64,000 bases of DNA from Urophycis tenuis. Taxonomy: Eukaryota; Chordata; Actinopteri; Gadiformes; Phycidae. A model generated the notes under the pieces. That model had not been told where the DNA came from. It saw only the letters and a list, made by a program, of their open reading frames with translations, and ran no database searches. A program made the position numbers and the translations under genes. Of this stretch, positions 20,349 through 31,222 are shown one piece after another; position 1 is the first letter of the stretch; every line of letters starts with the position of its first letter. The stretch covers positions 239,663 through 303,662 of the forward strand of contig JAXIVH010000104.1 of assembly GCA_036785325.1 (NCBI GenBank), written 5' to 3'.

Positions 20349-20636
20349 CGTCATTGAGAACCAACGCCCGGCGCCGATGGGTGGTCCCAGGGTGGTCCGC
20401 AGGGAGCTGCTGTCCATATGGGCCTACAGGTCAAACTCTTCCTGAAGCGGTGGTGGCCTTGGTGGTGGAGGTTACCCTGACGGTGGTCCTCTCGGCGAGG
20501 CTGCCAGAGCCGGCGTCGTGGGGGGGCCTTAGGGGGCCTGGCCTGCCCCAGAGTCAGTTGGGCCCCTGGACTGACGAACCTGTCAGTCACCCGCCAACCA
20601 AAAAAAAAAAATTATAAAAAAATCGCAGGTTACAAT

Positions 20637-21001
20637 TACGGTGGTGCAGTGGTTAGCACTGTCGCCTCACAGCAAGAGGGTTCTGGGTTCGAATCCACCT
20701 GGGACCTTTCTGTGTGGAGTTTGCATGTTCTCCTCGTGCTTGTGTGGGTTCTCTCCGGGTACTCCGGCTTCCTCCCACAGACCAAAAACATGCAGGTTGG
20801 GGATTAGGTTAATTGGTGTCTCTAAATTTACCATAGGGGTGTATGTGAGTGTGAATGGTTATTCGTCTATATATGTTAGCCCTGTGATAGGCTGGCGACC
20901 TGTCCAGGGTGTACCCCGCCTCTCGCCCGTTGTAGCTGGGATTGGCTCCAGCCCCCCTGCGACCCTCTAGAGGATAAGCGGTTTAGAAAATGACTGACTG
21001 A
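20637..21001 (+). mobile_element. tRNA-derived SINE, V-SINE/Mermaid-like
   Basis: The tRNA-like head has an A box in GTGGTGCAGTGGTTAGCACT and the B box GGGTTCGAATCC. The body contains GTGGAGTTTGCATGTTCTCC, the CTGGCGACCTGTCCAGGGTG segment and GGATAAGCGG, all characteristic of a very common fish SINE superfamily. It ends in a TGAC repeat. An A-rich stretch (20599-20626) immediately precedes it. Confidence 0.88.
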
Positions 21002-21411
21002 CTTATAAACACACTGGCCCTCATTTATCAAACGAGCGTATGACAGAAAATGGACGTACGCTCATTTCCACGTTGAGCTTGGCATTTATCAATTTGAACG
21101 TGAGCGCAGGCTGCGACAAAATCTCACGTCAGGTCTGAGCTCGTGTTCGCAACTTTTTCGAGTGCGACCAGTGGCGAGACATATATCCGCAAGAGTCGGA
21201 CAACTTTTTATTCACCTTATTCGGAATAGAATAATTTTAACGCAATGCAAACAATAGCCTATAGGTCAAATGTGAAATGTTTTAAGCTGGATCAATTTAA
21301 CATCAATTTTACATTTAATTAATTATTCAATTAATTATAGCCCGCTGAACATGGGGCACACTGTTGACTGCAACAGTGATTTGTTTCCATATAGCGTTTT
21401 TTTTGCTTGCC
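21002..21411. other. Unassigned, probably repetitive
   Basis: Two partly inverted copies of a GAGCGTATGA/ACGTACGCTC-type motif with CATTTATCAA occur near 21016 and 21057-21110. They resemble the end of a DNA transposon, but I could not find a matching far end. Confidence 0.3.
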
Positions 21412-21660
21412 CTTAATTAGATTAGATTAGATTCAACTTTATTGTCATTGTGCAGAGTACAAGTACAGGGACAACGAAATGCAGTTGGCGTTCTAACCAG
21501 AAGTGCAAATGAGCGATAAAGGTGCGGGTTGAAATGCAGAAATGCAGAATAAGGTGCAGAGTGCAAAATTGAAAAACATGAAAAGTTGCAGTAGTTATTA
21601 AAGTGACGGTAATTAACGGTAGTTATTAAAGTGACAGTAAACAGTGCAGTCGGAGGTAGT
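21412..21660 (-). mobile_element. Non-LTR retrotransposon 3' tail
   Basis: On the plus strand it begins with ATTAGATTAGATT repeats, then CAACTTTATTGTCATTGTGC and ACAACGAAATGCAGTT. This is the reverse complement of a 3' tail very common in fish LINEs. No coding part remains. Confidence 0.65.
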
Positions 21661-21812
21661 GATCGTTAAGGTAGTAAACGGTTACTTATCGGTGTCACTT
21701 ATCAAACCCCTGCTGGCGCTTAGCAATCCGCCCGTCCTGGACACGCAGTACACAGTGGCTCGCCAGTCCTTAGGTGTGATGACAGACTCATCTCCATCAA
21801 CCCCATGAAGCA

Positions 21813-22064
21813 TTGCCCATGGTGATTACTGCGCTGAAAAATGTGCTGACTTTTGGTGCAAAGACCGCACTCTGTGAAAACTCTTTCTCCACATTTAAAA
21901 ACATTTTCACTGATCATAGACAGTCCATGCTTCACCAGCGAAAATCGAATATGATTAAACTGGCATTCGAAAAGGACTTCACAAAAATATTCAGGAATGA
22001 ATGGAGAGAGACCGTCCTACATAGATTCAACTCAGTGGCCCATCATCGCCTCCCGCTCTTCTAA
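21813..22064 (+). pseudogene. hAT transposase C-terminal (dimerisation) fragment
   Basis: An open frame of 83 residues, ALKNVLTFGAKTALCENSFS, then TFKNIFTDHRQSML and KLAFEKD. The CENSFSTFK segment corresponds to the conserved CERSFS.LK of the hAT C-terminal dimerisation domain, as in ZMYM1-like hAT proteins. The DDE core and zinc fingers are absent, so this is a remnant. Confidence 0.65.
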
Positions 22065-24741
22065 TGATGAGCTATCTGGTATTTTATCCAGGCCCGCTAG
22101 TCTAGGCCCTATCCAATGTGAAAAACACACAAAAATCTAACAATGAAATTGCAATGAAATGTATGTTACTATGTTACTATGCTAAATACACAGCATTGGG
22201 CAAGGATGAGTGTTGTTGAGTGTGTTGTTTCTGCTGGGTGTGTTATTTCAATGCAAACAAAACGTCTTGTTGAGGAGCCTGTTCTGCGCAACTCTGCGCA
22301 AATATTTTTTTGTCATAGGCTAAATTAAGGAATTTATAACTTTTTTGAGATTTGTTTAAATAATAGGCTAGCCTATATTGTTGGCTTGTTTTTTGTCTAT
22401 TCTGAATGTGTGCTCTTCAAAATGTTTTAATATGGCTTCATCTGCTGTTGGATGAGCCCAGGACACGAAACTCAACTCATACCCAACGTGAGTCCATAAC
22501 GTATCCTGTCCAATTTTACGTTACTGTGCAATGACAGATAAAGGCTTCTGCTTCTTCTTCTAAGTTCTATAAAAAAAGTCTCTAGAGAGTGTTTATCCTA
22601 TACTAGGAAGTGAATGATTCATTACGTTTTTAAATTCTATTTAGTAGCCTATTAGAGGTGCATTTAAACTGCGCCCACATATATTTAGCCTGCGCTTGCG
22701 CTACAGCCCTGCACTTTGTTCACGTGAGGCAGACATGGTAAGATCGCTGCTCTTTCCTTCTCACCTTATAATTGCGTATTCACTGCTCCTTTTTTTTAAT
22801 ATCACGGGGGAGAAACCCCCGATTAAATAGACCTATGACTTAACATTTCTGGCCTAAAAAATGTTTGCCCCCCATGAGCAATGCAAGGCCCCGCAAATCT
22901 GTGTCTGGGTCTGGAGGCTGCTCTCCTTTACTTCTCTTGTGGTTTGTAGTCTAGAGTATTTCGCAGTTGTGTTGAAAAGATGTTTTGTTTTTGTTTGAGG
23001 GCATACGGCAGATGTGCATGGCCCATTGTAAACAATATGTATTTTCACTCACTTTCACTGAGTCTAGCTAAAAGTATTCTACACGAGCAAACAGAAACAA
23101 ACAATAGTACGGTATTCAGGGGGTTTAGTGAGTAGCCTGGGAAAGACAAACCCGTATTGCATTTGTATCGGGATTTCAAGTCAAAAGGAACATTAGGGCC
23201 GAGACGTTGTCATTTCATTCAGGAGTCAGTTTGTTAGCAATACGTTTAACTCAAACGTGAAACTGGCTCAAACCTTTCTTTCTTCCTTGTCTCAGTATCA
23301 GAGAGGGTCCCAATGGTCCCAATACCCATCCGCAGTAGCACCCTGGGGACTCCTAGAGCGACCAGTGCACGCTCCGTCCTGACTCCTGACACGCTCATTC
23401 CTGATACCTATCTTCAATTGTCTCTGATACGTGTCTTCAAAAACGAATAGGAAAATGTCTACATTTAGACTGTTTGGATTGACTGTCCTGCAGCTAAAAT
23501 GAGCTGTTAATAATCATATAAACGTTAAATAATTGTGACATGCTTTGTCAAAACTGCATGATGCCTCTGATACAGCTCTGAGGAAATATGTGTCGAAAAC
23601 AGTTACGAGAAGGTTAAATCATGTGATTATCTGCACTCAAAAGATAGAAGATTAGAAGATTAGAAGATAATGCCTTTTAATTGCTCTCCGATGAGATGGC
23701 TGATCAATGTCACCTTGTAAGCGTGTAAGATGGTGAGGCTGAGATAGGCTTGAAGCGCTTTCTGTTTTGGATTATTGACCAGAGAGAGAGAGAGATAAAT
23801 CTTCTGGACTGTTATTTTTGATTTGGTTTCTAGCAGTCTGGTTCTTCAATCTCCTTTCTTTCTGAATGGTCTGTGTTTTATCCCTAATGTTTGCACCAAA
23901 ACTGGATGTATCCTTAAGCAAGAGTCTTTATACCTGCTCCTTAATAGCATGTCAATTAATTCATTATTGGCTTCTGGTGAAAGGGTCTGCAGAATTACTA
24001 CATAGTCAAATGAGAAAAGTACAAAAAAAAATTAACAGTTTTTTGTAGCTGCAGGTACAGTTCAGGTCAGATTATTGTGCTTCCAGATCAAGCACAATAA
24101 AATACACACAAAAATTCTCTGTATTGATTCTGCACAATGTTCTTATGAAAAATGACCAAATGGCAACCGGTCAATAATGACAAATATTGAATCCTGTGAA
24201 GCCTGAGGATGTGATATCCTTTTCTCCAAACATATCGTCTCACATTTTTTATAATAATCATATCATATACCCCAGTCTGGTTTCATTCACAGAGGTCCTG
24301 GTGGGTTTATACAGTTCAGATGTCCGCCCACTCCAAACAAACTGAAAAACTAATTTACTCCCACGGGCAATTAAAATGTCTGTCCCATAACAAATAGACT
24401 CTCTTAACCATTTCCCCACAACCTCTCCTCTGCCACCATCACCACCTTGTCCTAAATCTAGTCTCCATGCTTAAAGGTTCCACACCCTTTATGTTCACCT
24501 CATTGTATGGGGAAGCCGATGATGATGTCGTTTTGCATACAGTCCTGTCACAAGACATGTCAAAGCAGCCTCCACAGTGGCCTTCTGAAGGCTTCCTGCG
24601 CAACACTTCACTGCAAAGCGGGATCTCACGCTTGGAGGAACGTGAGCTGGATGGAATGCGGTGCAGGTGCCTGCCACCCAGGAATCGAGCGTTGTGAGCG
24701 TTTGCATAAAGAAGTGATTTGTCAAGAGGTTCTTCATTCAG
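22065..24741. other. No supported gene; AT-rich unassigned DNA
   Basis: Nothing recognisable as coding. Scattered traces suggest old transposons: GGGGGAGAAACCCCC near 22806, and AT-rich stretches. Short open frames here (for example 23823-24005 and 24467-24697) show no known motif. Confidence 0.4.
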
Positions 24742-24926
24742 AATCAGATCAGCCAGCCCTCATGGTGTTGAAGTTTATTCAGATCAGGCAGCCCTCATGG
24801 TGTTGAAGTTCATTCAGATCAGGCAGCCCTCATGGTGTTGAAGTTCATTCAGATCAGGCTGCCCTCATGGTGTTGAAGTTCATTCAGATATCAGTTAGCT
24901 GCCCTCATGGTGTTTAAGTTCATACA
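24742..24926. repeat. 35-bp minisatellite, about five units
   Basis: Tandem copies built around GCCCTCATGGTGTTGAAGTT and TTCAGATCAG. The first and last copies are the most diverged. Confidence 0.9.
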
Positions 24927-25626
24927 TGTTATGATGTAATCTAGATCCCTCTGCAGGGATGTATTTCCTCTGGCTGTTGTATGTATTGTTGTATACTTTA
25001 AATTGTAATATTATTTATGCAACATCTTGGCAAATCGACATGTGAAATGAAAATGACATATGTGAGGGTTTTTTCTATGGCTGTAAATCATATTTTACCA
25101 CTAGTCTAAAAATGTTTTATCACATAATCTTGCCCATTCTGAACATGAGGAATAGCCTGGTGATGGACCAGGGGGGACTACGACCACAGCTCTGTGGGCC
25201 GGCAGCTCAGCGGCTTGGCTGGAGGGAGTAACAACGACATGGATCAGGGTTACATACACCTGACACAATAATGCTGCACACCTTCACGTCTCTATGAAGG
25301 TCTGTGTGACCCATCTATTGCCTCCTGCTCTCATCTTGTGTAATGGCATTTTGCCTTTGAGTGGCCCCTTGAGGGGAAGTAGGTTGATTTGAACATATAA
25401 TCCAAACAACGTACAAAGTGCATCCTTTAAAAGTAAATGCATTCAACACTTCCTGTTCCATTCTGATTCAATAATAAATATTCCCAATCTCCATAAAGTG
25501 TTTTTAAAAACAGACTTTCAGAGAGTGTCTAGACATGGTGCTGTTTCTTTATTCCCCACTAAAACGTCCAAGTTATCAAGGGTAGAGAGAGAGAAAAACC
25601 TAGAAAATCAATTTCTGGACAAGTTT
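24927..25626. other. No supported gene
   Basis: Unassigned sequence between a minisatellite and a CT microsatellite; nothing recognisable. Confidence 0.4.
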
Positions 25627-25646
25627 GGCCTCTCTCTCTCGTACTG

Positions 25647-25709
<63 letters not shown>

Positions 25710-25757
25710 CTCTGTTTCACTCTCTCTCTCTCTCATACCGTCTTTCATTCTCTGACT

Positions 25758-25819
<62 letters not shown>

Positions 25820-25850
25820 GTCTCCCCCCCCCCCCCTCTCTCTCTCTCCA
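25627..25850. repeat. (CT)n microsatellite, interrupted, with a C run
   Basis: Two long CT blocks (25627-25745 and 25760-25820) with short interruptions, then a run of about 14 C and more CT. The Ser-Leu-rich open frame across it is an artefact. Confidence 0.95.
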
Positions 25851-26508
25851 TCTGTGTTAACAACAGTTTGAGTCTCTGGTGGAGGGTCAGTGCGTTGTAA
25901 GGAGCCAGGGGCCCCAGGGAGCCTGTATGGAAGGGTCCTCTTCCTGACCGTGCAGCCCCTGGAACAACCATTATGTGTATGACAGTGAGATCGACTCAAC
26001 GTTGTTGCTGGGGATTCTTTTGTGTCTCTGACTTAACCAATGAAAGCAAGCAGCAAAAAACCCACCTTGATGGGGGGGTCCTGACTCAACTCAAACCGTT
26101 TCAGTTAAACGAAAGAAACACTAAGGAACGGGCGCTCAGTCCATCCCCGGCTGGAAAGTTCCCACCCCACAGTCTGCCTTTCAGACATCCTTGAACCCGA
26201 CACACTGAAGACCGCTGCAAGCTGTTGACAGTTACAAGTGTTTCATTTGGATACGTTCAATCATAAAGCACAAGGAAGTATCCGCCCACTGGCCGGGTAA
26301 GAGCCACAGAGCCACAGCCACTGTTTGCTGCTACTGAGGAAAAAAGAATCCAGCGGGTCCAGAACATGGGATGCGGTCATCTCCCTCAACGCTGGCGGAA
26401 CAGCTGGACACACGGAGGAGGGGCAGGACAGACCACTGTACTCTCTGTTCTGGCTAAGCATCTGCTGGGGGGAAGACTCTTTAAGGAGAGCCACGGGGAT
26501 GGAATGAG

Positions 26509-26543
<35 letters not shown>

Positions 26544-26978
26544 CAAGAGAAAAAGAGCAGACTGGGAAAGAAACAGAGATGAGAGAGAGCAGAGGAAATG
26601 TGGACAATAGCAGGAGAAGGAGCCCCTGAAATAATGGATTTGAGTCACAAAGAAAGGTAGAAATTGACATTTGGAGGTGAATCGAGACAATAGGAACGAT
26701 GGAGCAAGAGGCATTGAGAAGCAGGTGCATGTAAGGACAACTCATAATGAATTGCGTAAAGAATGAACAAACAGAAAGAAATAGAGATTGAAAAGATGAG
26801 GGAAAAGCAAGTTGGCAGGAAAGACAGAAGTCAAGACGGGTGGCTCTCCTTAGGTGGAATGGTCCAGACAGGCTCTGAAGTCCCACATCACGCTGGGAGG
26901 ATAAAGATCCCGATCTCTGCCAGGGCTGCGTCTCACACCTCCCCCCAGAGATGGAACCAAAGCCGTTGTGGAAAGTCC
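25851..26978. other. No supported gene; purine-rich DNA with a short GA repeat
   Basis: A (GA)n block lies at about 26511-26540. Surrounding sequence is purine-rich with no coding motif. The long minus-strand frame across 26386-27153 derives from the GA block and the adjoining 18-bp repeat. Confidence 0.4.
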
Positions 26979-27120
26979 TCATCCAGAGCTCAGTCCTCAT
27001 CCAGAGCTCAGTCCTCATCCAGAGCTCAGTCCTCATCCAGAGCTCAGTCCTCATCCAGAGCTCAGTCTTCATCCAGAGCTCAGTCTTCATCCAGAGCTCA
27101 GTCCTCATCCAGAGCTCAGA
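26979..27120. repeat. 18-bp minisatellite, eight units
   Basis: The unit TCCTCATCCAGAGCTCAG is repeated about eight times, with C/T variants in two units. As 18 is a multiple of three, both strands stay open (SSSRAQ on plus, ELWMRT on minus), which explains the apparent ORFs. Confidence 0.95.
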
Positions 27121-27630
27121 GGAACGCCGGGCCCGGAACGCTAAAAGCGGCAATGGAGAATGTTTGTTTCAGTTGTTCAGATTCCACCATGTTAGTACAT
27201 TTCAAGCTTTTTCGTTCTCATAAGTTTTTTTTCCAGCCTTTTTCCACTTAATCATTAATCACAGCTGTAATAAGATGACCGAGCATAAAAATAAGCTGTT
27301 GGCCAGAGATGAATAGTTCAGCGCTCATCTGGGGGTATTATTTAGCAGGATTTACGAGCCAATCAATGCAAACCTAATTAATGTTTCCTTATGCATTATA
27401 TTCATTTTTAAACTCAATTAAATCAACTTGAGCTGTGATGGTTGAACCGGCTGTCAGTCAGCCCCTCAGCCCATGGCCTCGTCTCGCTTCATGGACCTGG
27501 GATGACGGCTGAGAGCTACTGGCCACTCTTTGACATACATCACATTACATGACATCACATAGCATGACTTCATGAACGTATATCATTTAGCAGACACTAT
27601 TATCCAAAGCGATTTATGAGTGAGCCCTGG
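27121..27630. other. No supported gene; SINE/LINE-like tail next to the gap
   Basis: CATTTAGCAGACACTATTAT and CCAAAGCGATTTATGAGTGA (27587-27625) match a 3' tail common to fish SINEs and LINEs. The remainder is unassigned. Confidence 0.45.
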
Positions 27631-27830
27631 NNNNNNNNNNNNNNNNNNNNNNNNNNNNNNNNNNNNNNNNNNNNNNNNNNNNNNNNNNNNNNNNNNNNNN
27701 NNNNNNNNNNNNNNNNNNNNNNNNNNNNNNNNNNNNNNNNNNNNNNNNNNNNNNNNNNNNNNNNNNNNNNNNNNNNNNNNNNNNNNNNNNNNNNNNNNNN
27801 NNNNNNNNNNNNNNNNNNNNNNNNNNNNNN
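27631..27830. other. Assembly gap (200 N)
   Basis: Exactly 200 N. The true size is unknown. The gap is followed by a G run, so it probably spans a hard-to-sequence repeat. Confidence 1.
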
Positions 27831-28643
27831 GGGGGGGGAGACGTCCACCTCCCAGTCAGTCTCATGGAGCTTGGGTTGAGGGCTTCACTATCCCTGGTGT
27901 TTTGAGTCATACGGGTGATGAGAGCTTTCCCCGGGGGCTTCACTACACAGGTGATTGGAGACATGCAGGTGATGAGAGCAGAAGACGAGGCCTGCCAGGA
28001 GCCTGCTTTCAGGCTCCTGGGCCACAGAGCAGCGTGGGAAGTTGAGAACAGCAACCGAGTACACATGACTGGATTCTAGGAAGAACAACACTATGCATGA
28101 CATTCACAAAGTAGGATTACAAATCTTTACACAGAATAGCATAGTCCATCAATCAGAAAACACTGCCAAACCAATTTTTGATACAATTGGCAGAGAGAAA
28201 GCGTTCAGAAGCCCGTCCTGATGGCCTGTACAGATGGTGCTGGATGACTTTATGTTAGACAACTTTGTTTGAAGATCATAATGTATGATGCTCACCCTAC
28301 AGATAATCATCTGTACTTCACTTTTACAGAAGATAGTATAGCAGAAGAGCACTAGAGATCCAATACATCAAACACCAAGATGAAAATTGAAACCCTTATG
28401 TGTGCATGTTGTTTCTCTTCAGTCTCACGTGCCCAGAGCAGCAGTGAACTGAAAGTAAAGAGAACCAGAAGCAGAACTATAGCAAGAAGCGTAGTCTAGA
28501 CACACACTTGAGTCCTCTGCCCAGACAGAGGGCTCAGCTTGTTAGATCCCAGGTCTGATGCTGCTGTGTTCCATCAGCATACTGTATAGTGTCCAGTCTC
28601 AGGAGGTGATGACCCTCAGGATGTTCCACAAGGCAAGCATAGT

Positions 28644-28644
<1 letters not shown>
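27831..28644. other. No supported gene
   Basis: Unassigned sequence. A near-perfect 11-bp inverted repeat with a 4-base loop occurs at 27995-28020. Confidence 0.4.
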
Positions 28645-28689
<45 letters not shown>

Positions 28690-28728
28690 TGCGTGTGTGT
28701 GCGTGCGTGCGTGTGTATGTGTGTGCAT
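28645..28728. repeat. (TG)n microsatellite with CG interruptions
   Basis: About 84 bases of TG with GCGTGC interruptions towards the right end. Confidence 0.95.
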
Positions 28729-29023
28729 AGCAGACATCAGGCTACACCTTCAAAAATCTACAGATTCCTCAGGTGGCACCATTCACCCATTACCTAGTCT
28801 AGCCAACAGCGGTATGCGGCACATCACTGGGGTTATCAAGTGGGCACCTTCCTTCACCGGTGTTTCATTAAGTTAGGCCCACAACACCTCAAGAAGGCTT
28901 AACTGTCTATTCCAGCGTCCTGGAAACACACCCCTCTTTGCCACCAGCACAATTCCCTCTAAACCTCACAATTTAGCGCCTGCCATCACCGTAGCTTACC
29001 GTTGTCCCTACTGGGAACCCCAA

Positions 29024-29296
29024 CTACCAAGCTTCCTCCTTAGCCAAAGCCACTCGCCTGCGCTCTCCGCTGCTTGCGACATGCTCTTTGTCGCCAGTTT
29101 CATGCACCGTCCACGTGTGCCCAACTCCATTAGGAGTGCAAAAGCAGACTTTGCCACAAAGCCTCAGCAGCCAACTTCCACCGGCTGTACCCTGGCCCTC
29201 CATCCCTGCTGCTGCATCCGCTGCTAACTCTGCATATCTAGCTTTCTTCCACTCGTACGCCATGTCAACACGGTCTTCCCAGGGGACCGGGAACAA
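29024..29296 (-). pseudogene. C-terminal end of a restriction-like-endonuclease LINE protein
   Basis: VPWEDRVDMAYEWKKARYAE is a conserved stretch near the endonuclease of RLE-type LINEs in fish, where it is followed by a PVEVGCRGF-like motif. Here the frame shifts soon after (the continuation is visible in other frames), so that motif is scrambled. Only about 30 residues are reliable. Confidence 0.55.
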
Positions 29297-29310
29297 TGAT
29301 TCATGATTTA

Positions 29311-30251
29311 TCAGATGGAATTAAGAAAAAAACTAATTTTGCCAAAAGAACATTGTCGAACTCTGATTGACTTAGCTGGGGACGTGCAAAGACAACTACA
29401 GGAGAAAGCTGCTCTGACTATGTCCTCAACTTCTCTCAGGGTTGGCTCCTTGGTGTTAAATGCTGAAGTGGGTTCTGGTGGTGTTATCAGAAAGCTGCAG
29501 TGGCCAAGATCCTGCTCCCTTGCGCTGTCCCTGTAAGTTGCCTTGAGGTACTTGTCAACCTCTTCTTGAGAGCAGGCCAATTGTCCACCTCGCTTCTGCC
29601 CAAGGATCTTCTTGGTGAAGTTGACAGGGCCTGCAATGAAGGCGGCACGCTTCTTGGCTCTCTCCTTCCCCCTCTTCCTGTGCCTGCCGGCATGACGGAG
29701 TGTTGTGAGATTCCTCCTTACGATGTTACAGAGCTCTGCTAGACCATCCTTCCCTTCCTCTCTTGCCTGCTTGTACTGCCGTCCTAGCAGTCTAAGCTCT
29801 TGCCGCAGCTGACTGATATTCTTCTGCCGTCGGTTCTGCTCCCCTGCACTGCTGATAGGGTGGTGCTCCTTGGTGCCAAACCTTTCCGTGGCAATGCTGA
29901 CAATCATTGCACTCATTGTGCGCAACGTCTGGTCAGCATCTCCTCTGGCTGTGGCTTCGAGAATCTGATCAACATCCTCATCATACTGGCACCACTCCTT
30001 CACCATGTTGGCCGAAGGCCACTTGACCCGACGGTGTTCTGACTGCCTGACCTGGGGTAGGGCTTGTGGGGTGACTCCGGGCCGGGCTCCTCCTGCGTCT
30101 CATCAGGCACTGGTCCTGTGCGTTGCACCACTTGCCTCCCAGTCAAGCATCTCATCTTGGTCTGGTGGATCTTAAGACCACGCAGGTTTTTGCAGACTTT
30201 GCCACATAAGCAAACTGCACTCATAGTCATAATTCCGTTAGCTTGGGTCAA
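29311..30251 (-). pseudogene. N-terminal part of the RLE-type LINE protein
   Basis: It starts near 30251 with a zinc-finger-like segment, CLCGKVCKN ... LKIHQTKMRC, the nucleic-acid-binding N-terminus found in this LINE group. A one-base shift near 30005-30010 moves the frame into a 231-residue stretch, rich in Lys/Arg and Glu, with RNLTTLRHAGRHRKRGKER and VNFTKKILGQKRGG. The latter is the pre-RT region that precedes the polymerase. The frame ends at 29311, where the deletion begins. Confidence 0.55.
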
Positions 30252-30540
30252 AACCTGTACGTCCGTCCTGTTGGGGTGCTCATCCTCCCCCCCTCTCGGG
30301 CACCCCCGGGGGTATAACTCTTCAGGGTTTTCCGTAGCTTGGGTGGCTTGGGTAGCTTGGGTGGGTGCTCCCTCACGGGAGCTGCAGTTTGGGGTGCTAG
30401 CCCTCCCTGCCCCGGTTGCTGTCTCTCCAGCTGTCTGCTGCCTCTCCAGCTGTCACCACTCTATTCGTGGTAGTCATCCGGTCTTTCCCGGAGGTCACTG
30501 GCTCTGCCAGAATTAAGTGGTTTAATATACACCCTCTGGT

Positions 30541-31222
30541 GCAACCTAGACACATCATCAGTGATGTAAAGTAATCACACACAATTGTTATTGGAATATA
30601 GATCCGGAAGATAGTAAAGAAAACAACCTGATTCTCATTTGAAATCAATTCCCCATGCTGCATTGTGGCAAACTGAGCAACTCCCAGTATCTTCGTTTTA
30701 GATCATCTGAATTGATCTATTATTATTATCCATCCCACAACTTCTTTTTACATTTATTCATACTTTGTTAGTTTCACATTTATTTAATTTCTGTCAATTG
30801 CTTTCATTTGTTGTTTGTTTGTTATTGCGAAATAGTATTAGTATATATACAATATTCTAGAAAGTATTTTACTGTTTGCCTTGGCATTTGACTAATTCCT
30901 CTCCCCTGTCGTATTTAAGAACAGGCTCTCTAACAGCGAGACATTCCTCTTAGTTAACAATGACGGCCGCAATGTTTTTATCAACACCCCCGTTGTTGAT
31001 AGTGAGTGCTCACATCCCATCCGGTGTGGAGATGACTGATAACCCCGTCCTACCAGTGTGCCAGAGGAGGGCGCCACTCTGATCACAGAGGACAACTCTG
31101 TGAGATCTCTGTCAACCTGCTGTCCCAGGGAGCGGCCGTGTGTCTTTCTCTCTGAGCTCGGACCTCACGGCGGTGGAGTCGGTCCGGTCCGGGGGGCGGC
31201 GGCCGGCGATGAGGCCGGGGGA
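30541..31222. other. Unassigned; one protein-like open stretch
   Basis: An open stretch without ATG at about 30894-31040 (plus) reads NSETFLLVNNDGRNVFINTP and ends HPIRCGDD. It looks protein-like but I do not recognise it. No splice sites were established. Confidence 0.25.

Larger units (their letters stand above)
28740..30540 (-). mobile_element. Internally deleted LINE of the restriction-like-endonuclease type
   Basis: On the minus strand an N-terminal ORF part (30251-29311) is followed directly by a C-terminal part (29296-29024) and an apparent 3' untranslated stretch to about 28740. A zinc-finger N-terminus and a C-terminus with a PWEDRVDMAYEWKKARYAEL motif match LINEs with a C-terminal restriction-like endonuclease (the R2/NeSL-like group, from memory). 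The reverse transcriptase is missing entirely, so the copy is dead. Exact ends are estimates. Confidence 0.6.

Noticed and set aside
26386..27153. 255-codon minus-strand frame
   Set aside because: Composed of an 18-bp minisatellite and a GA repeat with unassigned sequence between.
27995..28020. 11-bp inverted repeat as a terminator or regulatory hairpin
   Set aside because: Short, isolated and in a vertebrate context; no functional inference is justified.
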